DNA of 64,000 nt from Congregibacter brevis (GCF_045689245.1 NZ_CP136865.1:3472001-3536000), one strand, 5' to 3'; shown: positions 17,164 to 25,949, counted from the stretch's first letter. Notes: generated by a model not told the origin, from the letters alone. Numbers and translations are program-made.

Positions 17164-18687
17164 CTAGCTCACTACGCAGACTTTCATGCCGTCCATTTTC
17201 TTAGCTTGGTACATCGCCTCGTCAGCGCGTCCAACTGCGCTTTCGAGCGTGTCACCCGTGACGAGCTCCGTCACACCACAAGAAATAGAAACATCGAGGG
17301 GCTTGCCGTTGTCGTTGAAACCGGCGTTGAGCACTTCGTCACAAGCGCTTCGGGCGAACACTTCCGCGCCCTGCACATGGGTATCAGGAAGAAGAATTAC
17401 AAACTCATCTCCGCCATAACGACAAACGATATCGCTGGCGCGCGCTCGGGCCTGAAGCACATCTGAAACCTTTACGAGTACAAGATCACCTGCGGTGTGA
17501 CCGTAGGTGTCATTGATCTCTTTGAACTTGTTGCAATCAACAAAGACGATAGATAGGGCAGCACCAGCGCGCTGCCATCGAGCGAAGAGCTCCTTGGTAC
17601 GCTCGTCATAGCCCGCTCGATTGTAAACGCCAGTCAGTGCATCTTTTAGAGCGAGATCATTCTTGTTTCGAATCTCGCTGCGCAAAATATCGGCTTCGTC
17701 TTCAAGGTGCGCAAGACGATCATTGAGTTCAGCCACACGTGCTTTAGCGGTCTCGTGCTGCTCACGCTCTGCGACGACGTGTTCGGCAACGCGTTTTGTG
17801 AGTGTGCTCAGACCCGCCGCGATGACACTACGTATTTGATTAATGTCATCGGTCTTAACCGCTTCGCCAAGGTTCTGGGTATCCTTACCAACGCCGCTCT
17901 GTAACTCTTCTGAACGCTTGAGAGAACTGTCGCCATCATCGGACAGCAAATTCAGTACTTCCTCAAACCCATCGAGGCGCGAGCGAAGATCTCCCAAAAA
18001 GTCCGTTGTTTGATTCCTTTCCGCACGAATCCGCGCATCAATGGTTTCGATTTCGTCGGTGACTTCTGCCAGAAGCTTCTGCGCTTGCGCCGGATGTACG
18101 GCCTGCTCCAAAGACTCCTTGATGGCATGGCTACGAATCGCATTACCGTTCAAGACGTCAATGTGCTCAACGAGACGCTGTAACAGCTGCACAAACAGCG
18201 CGACATAGCGATCGTCTTCCCCTTCGGCACCGGACTTTTTACCAAGCCAGCCCAAAACACCACTGTCTGATTTATCCCGGGTTGCCACCTCACGCAGCGC
18301 TTCGGCAGAGGCACCGAGCAGGTCGACCAAAGCTTTTTGGCGCGCCATCGCCGTTGTGCCCGAGGCGACCTGTTGAACGAGCTTACCCATACGCTCCTGT
18401 TCGTCACCGCGAACCGGCATGGTCTTTATCAGTTTGCGTAAACCGGAAAGGTCGTAACCACCCTCTATAGTTTTGGCTTTGTCGGTATTAACACCCGTAT
18501 TTGCCAACATGGTACGAGCCAGGCGTCCCGAAAGGCTCTCAATTTTTCCGGCGTCACCGCCACCTTTAAGCAGCTTGCGGATCTGCACGAGCAGTGCATC
18601 GACTTCCTCGTCCACCCCATCGGCCATGTGCGACAGGCGAATAGACAGTTGTTCCAGTGCTTTAACCTTATCCATAACCGCATTCAT
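17164..18687 (-). CDS. Cytoplasmic diguanylate cyclase (GGDEF) with helical N-terminal domain
   Basis: A 507-residue protein with no membrane segment. A long alpha-helical/coiled-coil N-terminal part (1-340) precedes a GGDEF domain with DALTGVYNRAGYDE and intact YGGDEF (425-429). An RxxD inhibitory site (RASD, 416-419) sits five residues before GGDEF, so product feedback is expected. It makes c-di-GMP. It ends an operon-like group with an FlhB-C paralogue and a FliK-like gene and lies beside pomAB-PilZ, so flagellar control of c-di-GMP (or the reverse) is a reasonable inference. Tail end is followed by the terminator near 16.95 kb. Confidence 0.85.
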   Translation of the reverse strand: MNAVMDKVKALEQLSIRLSHMADGVDEEVDALLVQIRKLLKGGGDAGKIESLSGRLARTMLANTGVNTDKAKTIEGGYDLSGLRKLIKTMPVRGDEQERMGKLVQQVASGTTAMARQKALVDLLGASAEALREVATRDKSDSGVLGWLGKKSGAEGEDDRYVALFVQLLQRLVEHIDVLNGNAIRSHAIKESLEQAVHPAQAQKLLAEVTDEIETIDARIRAERNQTTDFLGDLRSRLDGFEEVLNLLSDDGDSSLKRSEELQSGVGKDTQNLGEAVKTDDINQIRSVIAAGLSTLTKRVAEHVVAEREQHETAKARVAELNDRLAHLEDEADILRSEIRNKNDLALKDALTGVYNRAGYDERTKELFARWQRAGAALSIVFVDCNKFKEINDTYGHTAGDLVLVKVSDVLQARARASDIVCRYGGDEFVILLPDTHVQGAEVFARSACDEVLNAGFNDNGKPLDVSISCGVTELVTGDTLESAVGRADEAMYQAKKMDGMKVCVVS

Positions 18688-18753
18688 ACATCAGCAAAGT
18701 CCTGAGCCTGAGCATACAACAGCCCCGCGTCAGACGCGATATGCGCGGGGGGC

Positions 18754-19044
18754 TTAGACGCGGCGGTCCACCTGTGCGTTCAGCCGGTAAACGTAAGCGA
18801 GCACTTCGGCGACAGCCACATAGAGCGCTGGAGGCACTTCGTCGCCGAGGGGTATTTGGCACAGTAACTCTGTGAGCTGCTCGTTCTGCACGATGGGAAC
18901 ATCGTGCTGGGCGGCGAGCTCGACTATCCGATCGGCAATTGCATTCTCACCCTTAGCTACCAATACCGGCGCCCCCTCACCGCTGTAAGAGAGTGCCGCG
19001 GATTGCGAGCCGGAAGAGTGCGCTGGCTTATCGTGAACGCTCAA
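18754..19044 (-). CDS. FlhB C-terminal-domain paralogue (FlhX/FhlB-like)
   Basis: A 96-residue soluble protein matching only the C-terminal part of the export-switch protein FlhB: ALSYSGEGAPVLVAKGENAIADRI, AAQHDVPIVQNEQLTELL and GDEVPPALYVAVAEVLAYVY. It lacks the self-cleaving NPTH motif, which is intact in the full-length FlhB at 29.4-30.6 kb. Such stand-alone FlhB-C proteins can stand in for the cleaved FlhB-C fragment in the flagellar export gate. Its ATG overlaps the stop of the upstream FliK-like gene by 4 bp, hinting at a FliK2-FlhX pair acting in substrate switching. Confidence 0.85.
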   Translation of the reverse strand: MSVHDKPAHSSGSQSAALSYSGEGAPVLVAKGENAIADRIVELAAQHDVPIVQNEQLTELLCQIPLGDEVPPALYVAVAEVLAYVYRLNAQVDRRV

Positions 19045-20168
19045 ACTCGGAGGTCCAGGGCAGGCCCGTTTGTTGCGTCGTCTAAGGAAGTCTTTTGAGG
19101 CACCAACTCGGCCGCGGGGCTTGTCGTGACCGATATACCGCGACTATTGAGAGCGTTGATCAAGGTGGGCATTCCCGCATCGATGAGCCCTCTCACAGAG
19201 GCCTCCGCCGCCGCAACACGCAGCGTTACTGCGTCATCCTGAAACTGCATAGCTATCTCCAGCGCGCCTAATGCCGCGGGAGCCAACTGAAGCTTAACGC
19301 TCCATTGCTCATCAGAGTCATCGTCATCCGATTGGGTCCCGTCTCCACCCTCTCGCTCAATCTCTATACGCAAGCTGTGTACAGAATCAGCCAGCTGAAC
19401 TGGAATCTCCAGCTGCCAATGACGAGCTCCGGGCGTATCCGCATGTTGAGAGTTCAACTGGTGCAGCGTTATGCGGCCAAGACCCGCCTCAAGCTCCCGC
19501 TTCATCTCCATAAGCGCTTCTGCATCGGATGCAGGCATGCCTAACGCCTCAATACGAGCTAAGGCAGCCTCAACCTTTGCTAAAGCACGAAACAATCCCG
19601 CTTTGAGGTCTCCCTGAAGCGCAAGAGGCCTTCCGTCGGCAGATGCCCGAACGTTACTCTCAAGAAACAAGCCCGAATCGCTCACCGCGTTCGCAAGACC
19701 TGAGGGCTGCGTCAACTGCACGGGGCGACTCACCTGCTTCAGAAGCTGTGCAATCGAATCCGCTACCACCGGTGGTAAGGGATTCGCGATCTGGCTGGCT
19801 TGCAGGGCTTGAACAACGTTTGCGATCGGCGGACTGGCAATACCTGATGCGTTGCCGGGGAGTAACTGCAAAGTACCTCCCACGTTGGCGGCCGCCGGAC
19901 TAATGGTGGGGTTCAACACCTTCAGCGTTGGGACGGGCTGTAACTGGGCGACCTCTAACTGCAAGCGAGCACCCTGCTGGATGGGAATATCGGCTGTCGC
20001 AGTGATTTGTTGGCCGCCCACGCGCAGTACCAGCTCTCCCGTTGGCAGCTGGCTTGTCACCAACGCATTGAGAGTCTGACCAATCTGCCAGTTGTTGATC
20101 CATAAGCCAAAATTACGCTGATCAACACGAGCGGTCGTAAGTGCCAGTTGCAGTTCTTCCAACACCAC
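19041..20168 (-). CDS. Second FliK-like flagellar hook-length control protein
   Basis: A 375-residue protein whose C-terminal ~120 residues fit the Flg_hook (FliK C-terminal) fold: HWQLEIPVQLADSVHSLRIEIE, then LQLAPAALGALEIAMQFQD and LRVAAAEASVRGLIDAGMPTL. The N-terminal part starts with a helix and a beta-rich segment, followed by a hydrophobic linker rich in Gln/Pro/Ala. A separate, conventional fliK lies at 35-36.6 kb. The start appears to be GTG at 20168. Coupled to the FlhB-C paralogue; a candidate sigma-28 site lies about 118 bp upstream. Confidence 0.75.
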   Translation of the reverse strand: MVLEELQLALTTARVDQRNFGLWINNWQIGQTLNALVTSQLPTGELVLRVGGQQITATADIPIQQGARLQLEVAQLQPVPTLKVLNPTISPAAANVGGTLQLLPGNASGIASPPIANVVQALQASQIANPLPPVVADSIAQLLKQVSRPVQLTQPSGLANAVSDSGLFLESNVRASADGRPLALQGDLKAGLFRALAKVEAALARIEALGMPASDAEALMEMKRELEAGLGRITLHQLNSQHADTPGARHWQLEIPVQLADSVHSLRIEIEREGGDGTQSDDDDSDEQWSVKLQLAPAALGALEIAMQFQDDAVTLRVAAAEASVRGLIDAGMPTLINALNSRGISVTTSPAAELVPQKTSLDDATNGPALDLRV

Positions 20169-20285
20169 CTCGAAACATAGAATTGCGGAGGGCTATGCCG
20201 CTCACCACGTGCCAAAGCACCGGCGGAACATGTTGCTTTAGATAATTGCTAGAGTGCCGCTATCTTTACATACCCTGTGTATACT

Positions 20286-20313
20286 TTAGCGGCTACTTTG
20301 ACAACGATCTTTA
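20286..20313 (-). promoter_or_regulatory. Candidate sigma-28 promoter for FliK-like/FlhX/GGDEF genes
   Basis: On the minus strand TAAA (20313-20310) and GCCGCTAA (20293-20286) are 16 bp apart. The -10 matches the FliA consensus GCCGATAA at 7 of 8 positions; the spacing is one longer than the usual 15. Confidence 0.4.
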
Positions 20314-20325
20314 CCGAGGACTGAA

Positions 20326-21081
20326 ATGGATCTGGCGACACTACTTGGTATGGTCGGGGCAATAGGTATTGTCTTGGCCGCCATACTGACCGGCGGCTCG
20401 GCGCTGGTGTTTATCAACGTGCCATCCATTCTCATCGTGCTAGGTGGTACGACGATGGTGGTCATGATCAAGTTCTCCATGGGCCAGTTTTTTGGCGCAT
20501 TCAAGGTCGCCCTCACCGCTTTCGTCAACAAATCTTCTGACCCCGAAGAGCTCATCGAGAAAATCGTCGAACTGGCGAACATTGCACGAAAGGAAGGCAT
20601 GCTGGCCCTCGAGAATCAGGAAATCGACAACGAGTTTCTGGACGAGGGCGTAAAGATGCTCATCGATGGCAACAGCCGTGAAGTCGTAAGCACCGTCTTA
20701 AGTAAGGACATGCAGCAAACGATTGAGCGTCACACCTGGGGAGCAAAGGTTTTTAGCGCTACGGCAGACGTGGCCCCCGCCATGGGCATGATCGGAACCC
20801 TCATCGGTCTGGTACAGATGCTCTCGAACATGTCAGACCCCAAGTCCATTGGACCTGCCATGGCCGTCGCACTGCTCACCACTCTCTACGGTGCGATGCT
20901 GGCAAACATGGTAGCGATGCCCATCGCCGACAAACTCACGCTGCGCAAAACCGACGAATTGCGGATTCGCTCAATGTGCATCGACGGGGTCCTCGCTATT
21001 CAGGAAGGACAAAACCCGCGCATCATCGAGTCAATGCTGAAAGCTTACCTAGAGCCCGAAAAGCGCGGTACCGAGGAATAA
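20326..21081 (+). CDS. pomA: Flagellar stator subunit, PomA type
   Basis: A 251-residue four-helix stator protein opening MDLATLLGMVGAIGIVLAA and carrying the family motifs KFSMGQFFGAFK, DVAPAMGMIGTLIGLVQML and GPAMAVALLTTLYGAMLANM, strikingly like Vibrio PomA. With PomB it makes the ion channel that drives rotation; PomAB pairs normally use Na+. It is followed 3 bp later by pomB. ATG preceded by CCGAGGAC. Confidence 0.9.
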   Translation: MDLATLLGMVGAIGIVLAAILTGGSALVFINVPSILIVLGGTTMVVMIKFSMGQFFGAFKVALTAFVNKSSDPEELIEKIVELANIARKEGMLALENQEIDNEFLDEGVKMLIDGNSREVVSTVLSKDMQQTIERHTWGAKVFSATADVAPAMGMIGTLIGLVQMLSNMSDPKSIGPAMAVALLTTLYGAMLANMVAMPIADKLTLRKTDELRIRSMCIDGVLAIQEGQNPRIIESMLKAYLEPEKRGTEE

Positions 21082-21084
21082 GCA

Positions 21085-21987
21085 ATGATGGGTGAAGACG
21101 AAGGGCCACCGGGAACACCAGCATGGATGGCAACCTTTGCAGACCTGATGTCACTGCTTATGTGCTTCTTTGTCCTGCTGCTGTCTTTCTCCGAAATGGA
21201 CGTAGAAAAGTTTAAACAGATCGCGGGATCAATGAAGGTCGCCTTTGGCGTACAGAATCAGTTCGAGCTCGACAGCATTCCTATGGGTACCAGCGTGGTT
21301 GCGACAGAGTTCAGTCCCGGTCAAACAGATGACTCCATCGTCGAAACAATCCAACAAGTTACCGACCAGACAACAGATCCATCCCTACGCGTCGGCGAAG
21401 GTGAAATGGAAGATATCGAGGCCGAGGAACTCCTTCAGCAAAAGATTACCGCCCTGCTCGCTGAAACATCCGCAGATGCGGAGAAGCTGCAGGACATGCT
21501 CGAAGACGAAGTACAAACCGGCAAGGTCGATGTGGAGTCAGACGGGCGAACAATTACTGTACGAATTCGCGAGCAAGGCTCTTTCCCCTCTGGTTCAGCG
21601 ACGCTCAACACAGACTTTGTACCCGTCATGGAACGCATTCGTGATGCGCTCACGGAAATCCCAGGAACCATCTCCATTGAGGGTCACACGGACAGCACGC
21701 CTCTTCGTGGTGGACGCTATGAATCCAACTGGGGGCTTTCATCAAGTCGCGCGTTATCAGTGACGCACGAACTCCTACGCGAAGGCCTACTCAAAGACGA
21801 TCGTATGATGGTGGTAGGATTCGCTGACACACGCCCCTTCACCTTTAACGACACCGTAGAGGGACGCGCGTCAAATCGACGTGTAGAAATCGTTATTAGG
21901 CAGGGCATCGAGGACGCAGAAGAGTCAGAACTGAAGAGTATCCGTGACATCAACCCGGACGCTCTGGATATTCTGGGAATAGAGTAA
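21085..21987 (+). CDS. pomB: Flagellar stator subunit, PomB type (OmpA-like C-terminus)
   Basis: A 300-residue protein with one N-terminal membrane helix containing FADLMSLLMCFFVLLLSFSE; the Asp in FADLM is the expected ion-carrying residue. The signature KFKQIAGSMKVAFGVQNQ is PomB-like. A long acidic linker (about 70-150) leads to an OmpA peptidoglycan-binding domain with EGHTDSTPLRG and SSRALSVTH and a NRRVEIVI end. Likely Na+-driven. Second gene of pomA-pomB-PilZ. Confidence 0.9.
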   Translation: MMGEDEGPPGTPAWMATFADLMSLLMCFFVLLLSFSEMDVEKFKQIAGSMKVAFGVQNQFELDSIPMGTSVVATEFSPGQTDDSIVETIQQVTDQTTDPSLRVGEGEMEDIEAEELLQQKITALLAETSADAEKLQDMLEDEVQTGKVDVESDGRTITVRIREQGSFPSGSATLNTDFVPVMERIRDALTEIPGTISIEGHTDSTPLRGGRYESNWGLSSSRALSVTHELLREGLLKDDRMMVVGFADTRPFTFNDTVEGRASNRRVEIVIRQGIEDAEESELKSIRDINPDALDILGIE

Positions 21988-21991
21988 AGCT

Positions 21992-22591
21992 ATGACTGAA
22001 CCGCAAGCCAATATCGTAGAAAGACGAAAGTACTATCGCATCAACGATGTGGTCCTTTTGCGTTACGAAGTTATTCCCGACGCTCCAGACGGACAACAAA
22101 CCAGTGAAGACACCGGTGGCCTCGAAATTAGCACCGGCTCACTCCTGGCCGAGCTGGATAGAGAACTAAACAAAAGCATTAATGCGGTATGGCGCGAACA
22201 CCCGATGGTGGCCCAAGCTCTCGGCCTGCTCAATCGGAAGGTATCAGTGATCGCAGCGCAGTCTCTCGAGTATGAAGAGGAGGGCGTGCATTCCTACGAC
22301 AGTAGCATGGTCAATCTTAGCGGTTGCGGCATCGCTTTTGAGGGACGCCATACTCTGGAGCCTGGAACTAGACTGCAGCTCAGTATTATCCTGAAGCCGT
22401 CGCAGGTGACTCTATCTATAGCTGGCACCGTTGTGAGCAGTGAGGAGCGTCTTGACTCAGCCACCATGCCTTACTGGATTCGCGTTGACTTTGATGACGA
22501 CCTGCAAGCACAGGAACAGCTTATTCAGCACGTTGTGCAAAAGCAGGGAGCGCTTCTATCAGATAATCCCGGCGAGGAAGACGGAACCTAA
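21992..22591 (+). CDS. PilZ-domain protein, probable c-di-GMP receptor of the motor
   Basis: A 199-residue protein. The c-di-GMP arginine motif RRKYYR (11-16) near the N-terminus and NLSGCG (about 108-113, D/NxSxxG) are both present. They are separated by an unusual helical insert of ~85 residues (LLAELDRELNKSINAVW to LLNRKVSVIAAQ). The beta-barrel continues with LQLSIILKPSQVTLSIAGTVV and WIRVDFDDD. It follows pomB by 4 bp, so a c-di-GMP brake or tuner of the PomAB stator is a good inference. Its stop overlaps a small convergent ORF. Confidence 0.82.
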   Translation: MTEPQANIVERRKYYRINDVVLLRYEVIPDAPDGQQTSEDTGGLEISTGSLLAELDRELNKSINAVWREHPMVAQALGLLNRKVSVIAAQSLEYEEEGVHSYDSSMVNLSGCGIAFEGRHTLEPGTRLQLSIILKPSQVTLSIAGTVVSSEERLDSATMPYWIRVDFDDDLQAQEQLIQHVVQKQGALLSDNPGEEDGT

Positions 22592-22779
22592 CAGCGCTCG
22601 TCTAAAAATCGCCCCTTGCGGCTACCCTGATCCTTTGGCGTTTCGTCTTTACCGTTACCGTTTTCTGATTCTCGTTGCTGGCGCCGACGCGTCTTGCGTT
22701 CGCCACTACGACGAAGCCTTCGCAGAGGCGGTGTCCCCGAAACGCCGGTCACGGGGCCAGGTCCAGACGGATCAGCCAT
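22588..22779 (-). CDS. Possible small basic protein downstream of motD
   Basis: A 63-codon ORF whose ATG lies inside the last codons of motD (8-bp overlap), so it could be translationally coupled. The product is highly charged (RRLRRSGERKTRRRQQRE, then ENGNGKDE) with no fold or family that I recognise. It overlaps the PilZ gene end by 4 bp. It may be a real small gene or chance coding sequence. Confidence 0.3.
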   Translation of the reverse strand: MADPSGPGPVTGVSGTPPLRRLRRSGERKTRRRQQRESENGNGKDETPKDQGSRKGRFLDERC

Positions 22780-23584
22780 CGCCTACTACCTGAGTTAACA
22801 GGGAGCTGCGCACCAAAACAACGACCCGGCGATTTTCCGCTTGCCCTTCCTCGCTGGCGTTGTCTGCAATGGGCCGATTCGGACCAAAACCCACTGCGCT
22901 GAGTCGTGAAGGGTCGACTCCTTCCTCTTCAAATACTCGCGCCACAGCCGCTGCCCGCGAAGTCGACAGCTCCCAATTTGAAGGAAACTGACCGTTGCGA
23001 ATCGGTTGATCATCAGTATGCCCTTGCACCACCACCTCGTTAGGCAAACCTATGAGCGTGTCAGCCAGGCGTTGGAGCATCGGTATAGAGCTTGCCAGGA
23101 GCGAGCGAGAGCCCGAGGGAAACAACATGCGCGCGGGAATTTTGATCTCGAGCCACTTGTCGTTCCCCGTCACGGCGAATCGATCCGGAGCGATGAGGTC
23201 CCCGACCGAGGATTGCAGGGCCATTTCCACCCCAGCGATTTCTTCGCCGGATGACACGTCCCCAGCCGCCGCAGTCAATTCATCTGTATTTCCCGCAGAC
23301 TTTAGGGGTATTCCAGAGGGCTCATCAATATCCCGTGCCATGGGAATACCAAGCCGCGAAGACAAGGTACCGTCGCCATCCGGCCGACTTGGGTCATAGG
23401 ACACCCCCGGCAGCCCGAAGGCCTGCACGATAGAGTCCGACAAAACACGAAAGTCACCGACATTCACCGCAGAGGTCGAGTACATCACCACGAAGAACGC
23501 AAATAGAAGCGTAATAAAATCCGCATAGGACACCAGCCAGCGTTCGTGATTATCGATACTCTCTGGCGGCTTGCGTCTGGCCAT
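22772..23584 (-). CDS. motD: Flagellar stator subunit, MotD/MotB type
   Basis: A 270-residue OmpA-family stator protein. N-terminal RWLVSYADFITLLFAFFVVMY holds the channel Asp (SYADF) and the one membrane helix. The C-terminal OmpA domain has QGHTDDQPIRNGQFPSNWEL, RAAAVARVFEEEG and AENRRVVVLV. It matches the MotD of Pseudomonas-type MotCD stators, normally H+-driven and used on surfaces or viscous media. It lies 2 bp after motC. Confidence 0.88.
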   Translation of the reverse strand: MARRKPPESIDNHERWLVSYADFITLLFAFFVVMYSTSAVNVGDFRVLSDSIVQAFGLPGVSYDPSRPDGDGTLSSRLGIPMARDIDEPSGIPLKSAGNTDELTAAAGDVSSGEEIAGVEMALQSSVGDLIAPDRFAVTGNDKWLEIKIPARMLFPSGSRSLLASSIPMLQRLADTLIGLPNEVVVQGHTDDQPIRNGQFPSNWELSTSRAAAVARVFEEEGVDPSRLSAVGFGPNRPIADNASEEGQAENRRVVVLVRSSLLTQVVGDG

Positions 23585-23586
23585 GG

Positions 23587-24384
23587 TTAGTCGAGATACC
23601 CTTCGAGCTTACTCTGAATGGCCTGCGGGTTATCACCATCGGCAATCATCGCAATCCCATCGACGACCATTTCGTAGTACTGCATCTGGTCTCCGGAGAT
23701 CGCCCGCAGCTTATTAGCAATGGGCAGATAGAAAAGGTTTGCAAATCCAACCCCGTAGATCGTGGCTACGAAGGCGACAGCGATTCCCGCTCCAAGCTGC
23801 GTAGGATCCGACAAATTGTTCATGACATCGATAAGCCCCAGTACAGCGCCGATGATGCCGATGGTTGGAGAATAGCCGCCCATGGCTTCATAAACCTTTG
23901 CAGCGCGAACATCTTGCGCAAGCGCGTTATCGATCTCGACATCCATGATCGTTCGAATCACTTCGGGCTCTAAGCCGTCGACAAGTAACTGAAGACCTTT
24001 CTGAGTAAGTGGATCCTGTTCCTTACCCACCGCAGACTCGAGACCTAGAAGACCCTCTCGACGTGCCGCCTTGCTCCAGTCGATAGCTTTAGTCAATAAC
24101 GCAGAGCGATTGTAGGCGGGAGGCAGCAATACCCAGCCAAGCCGCCGTAAAGCTGCTAGAAAGTCTCCAAGTCTGGTCTGGACCAATACCGCGCCGAGCG
24201 TGCCGCCCATAACAATCATAAAGGCGGTCAGCTGCATGAGCGCCGAGATGTGCCCGCCTTCGAGCCAGTTACCACCCAGAATCGCACCCACCGCCATGGT
24301 GACGCCGATGAGGGTCAAGAAATCGAAGCTTACCCCTGCGGGTTTACCTTTCTTCTTAGCTGACTTGGCTGGTTTCTTTGCCAA
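23587..24384 (-). CDS. motC: Flagellar stator subunit, MotC/MotA type
   Basis: A 265-residue four-helix stator protein with GGYSPTIGIIGAVLGLIDVMNNLSD and GIAVAFVATIYGVGFANLFYLPIANKL, family motifs of MotC. The N-terminus is extended by a Lys/Ala-rich stretch (MAKKPAKSAKKKGKPAG), unlike PomA. It sits 11 bp after fliA, in the position where chemotaxis genes are found in related bacteria. Confidence 0.88.
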   Translation of the reverse strand: MAKKPAKSAKKKGKPAGVSFDFLTLIGVTMAVGAILGGNWLEGGHISALMQLTAFMIVMGGTLGAVLVQTRLGDFLAALRRLGWVLLPPAYNRSALLTKAIDWSKAARREGLLGLESAVGKEQDPLTQKGLQLLVDGLEPEVIRTIMDVEIDNALAQDVRAAKVYEAMGGYSPTIGIIGAVLGLIDVMNNLSDPTQLGAGIAVAFVATIYGVGFANLFYLPIANKLRAISGDQMQYYEMVVDGIAMIADGDNPQAIQSKLEGYLD

Positions 24385-24395
24385 TTTCTGGCCCC

Positions 24396-25106
24396 CTATT
24401 CGCGCCAGTGTGAAAGCGTGACGCGCAATCGCGCCAGCGCTTGACCATGCAGTTGAGAAACCCGTGATTCAGATACACCCAACACCGCGCCAATCTCCTT
24501 CAAGTTCAGGTTCTCAGCGTAATACAAAGACATCATCAAACGTTCTTTCTCTGGCAGCTGTGTCACAGATTCTGCCAACGCCTCTCGAAAACCCTCGGAT
24601 CTGACTTCTTCAAAGGGGTTCTCAGTATTGAGTAAGGCGGTCTCTGCCTCAACGCTATCCTCGATGTGTGTCATCCTAGCGCAGGCGAGCTGGCCTGACA
24701 GCTGCTGATACTCCTCCAAAGGCATTTCAAGCTCTGCGGCAATGTCGGCGTCCTGCGATGGCCGCCCCAGGCGCATATCCGCTCGATCTATTGCCTCTGA
24801 CACCTGACGCAGCTGAGATTGCACCGAGCGCGGCAACCAGTCGTGGGTACGTATCTCGTCGAGCATAGCGCCTTTGACGCGGATACCCGCATAAGTGGCG
24901 AAGCTCGCACCTTGAGATGCATCGTAGCTATCTCGGGCTCGGAGCAATCCAATTAAGCCAACCTGCATTAGATCATCAAGCTCAATCTCAGCGGGTAGCT
25001 TAGCGGCAAGACGCAGACCAATTTTTTTAACGAGCGGCAGAAACTCACGCACCATCGCATCTGCACTAGGCGCCTCAGATTCTGCGTAGGCCGACGCTCG
25101 GCTCAC
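24396..25106 (-). CDS. fliA: RNA polymerase sigma-28 factor FliA
   Basis: A 236-residue sigma-70-family protein with region 2 (VREFLPLVKKIGLRLAAKLP, then DDLMQVGLIGLLRARDSYD and FATYAGIRVKGAMLDEIRTHDWLPRS, the FliA signature) and region 4 (LPEKERLMMSLYYAENLNLKEIGAVLGVSESRVSQLHGQA). It directs late flagellar transcription; a matching site precedes fliC. Between flhG (18 bp) and motC (11 bp) in one operon. Confidence 0.93.
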   Translation of the reverse strand: MSRASAYAESEAPSADAMVREFLPLVKKIGLRLAAKLPAEIELDDLMQVGLIGLLRARDSYDASQGASFATYAGIRVKGAMLDEIRTHDWLPRSVQSQLRQVSEAIDRADMRLGRPSQDADIAAELEMPLEEYQQLSGQLACARMTHIEDSVEAETALLNTENPFEEVRSEGFREALAESVTQLPEKERLMMSLYYAENLNLKEIGAVLGVSESRVSQLHGQALARLRVTLSHWRE

Positions 25107-25124
25107 ACTCGACTCACTCTTAGC

Positions 25125-25949
25125 TCAGACGCTGCCGCTGCGGTATTCGATCAGACGCTCTACAAAAAAGCCCAGTCCACCCGCTGAACGACTAGTCGGC
25201 AGCGCTTTCACCCGATCACTCATCGCCCGGAGGGCCTGTGCGGAGTCTGACCGAGGGTAGGCTGAGACCACAGCTTGCTGCGATCGAATAGCGCGCCGAA
25301 GATAATCATCTCTGGGGATAGCACCAAGGTAGCCCAGATGTACATCCAGGAATCGATCCGTGACGCTACAGAGCTTCTCAAAGAGCTGACGCCCCTGAAG
25401 ATCGTTATCCACCATATTGGCCAGAATCTGAAAACGTTTTACGTTGCAGTGCTGGTTGAGCACCTTAACCAGTGCATAGCCATCGGTGAGGGACGTGGGC
25501 TCATCGCAAATCACCACGATCAATTCCTGACATGCTGCGGTAAAGGTTAGAACCGTATTGTCGATACCGGCTCCGGTATCCACAATGAGTGTGTCCACAG
25601 GCACGGCCAGTTCACTAAACGCCCGTACGAGACCCGCCTGCTCTGTTGGCGAGAGTGCCGCCATGCGAGCGACACCCGATGAAGCTGGAATAACGCGAAT
25701 ACCAGACGGACCGTCTATGAGGATCTCGTCCAGCGTGCGCTCCCCTTTGATCACGTGCTGGATGTCGTATTCAGGCTTAAGGCCCAAGGCGATATCCACG
25801 TTAGCGAGACCTAAATCGGCGTCGAAAAGGAGAACCTCTTGCCCGCTCTCCGCTAAACTCACCGCAAGATTGACGGCGACGTTGGTCTTACCGACCCCGC
25901 CCTTGCCACTGGTGACAGCAATTACATTTACGGGTGCTGCACCTGTCAT
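25125..25949 (-). CDS. flhG: Flagellar number regulator FlhG/FleN (MinD-like ATPase)
   Basis: A 274-residue MinD-family ATPase with deviant Walker A SGKGGVGKT (14-22), DADLGLANVD and a FleN-type C-terminus FFVERLIEYRSG. FlhG limits flagellar number and acts against FlhF and FlrA/FleQ. The open frame extends upstream to 26162, but that would overlap flhF by 91 bp. ATG 25949 has AGGAAA 6-7 nt before it and gives the family's normal length and N-terminus, so it is preferred. A 9-bp tandem repeat fills the gap to flhF. Confidence 0.9.
   Translation of the reverse strand: MTGAAPVNVIAVTSGKGGVGKTNVAVNLAVSLAESGQEVLLFDADLGLANVDIALGLKPEYDIQHVIKGERTLDEILIDGPSGIRVIPASSGVARMAALSPTEQAGLVRAFSELAVPVDTLIVDTGAGIDNTVLTFTAACQELIVVICDEPTSLTDGYALVKVLNQHCNVKRFQILANMVDNDLQGRQLFEKLCSVTDRFLDVHLGYLGAIPRDDYLRRAIRSQQAVVSAYPRSDSAQALRAMSDRVKALPTSRSAGGLGFFVERLIEYRSGSV

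Noticed and set aside
20180..20325. Sigma-28-like GCCGCTAT on the plus strand before pomA
   Set aside because: The -35 tetramer at the required 15-bp spacing reads TTTA, not TAAA, and the -10 has two mismatches.
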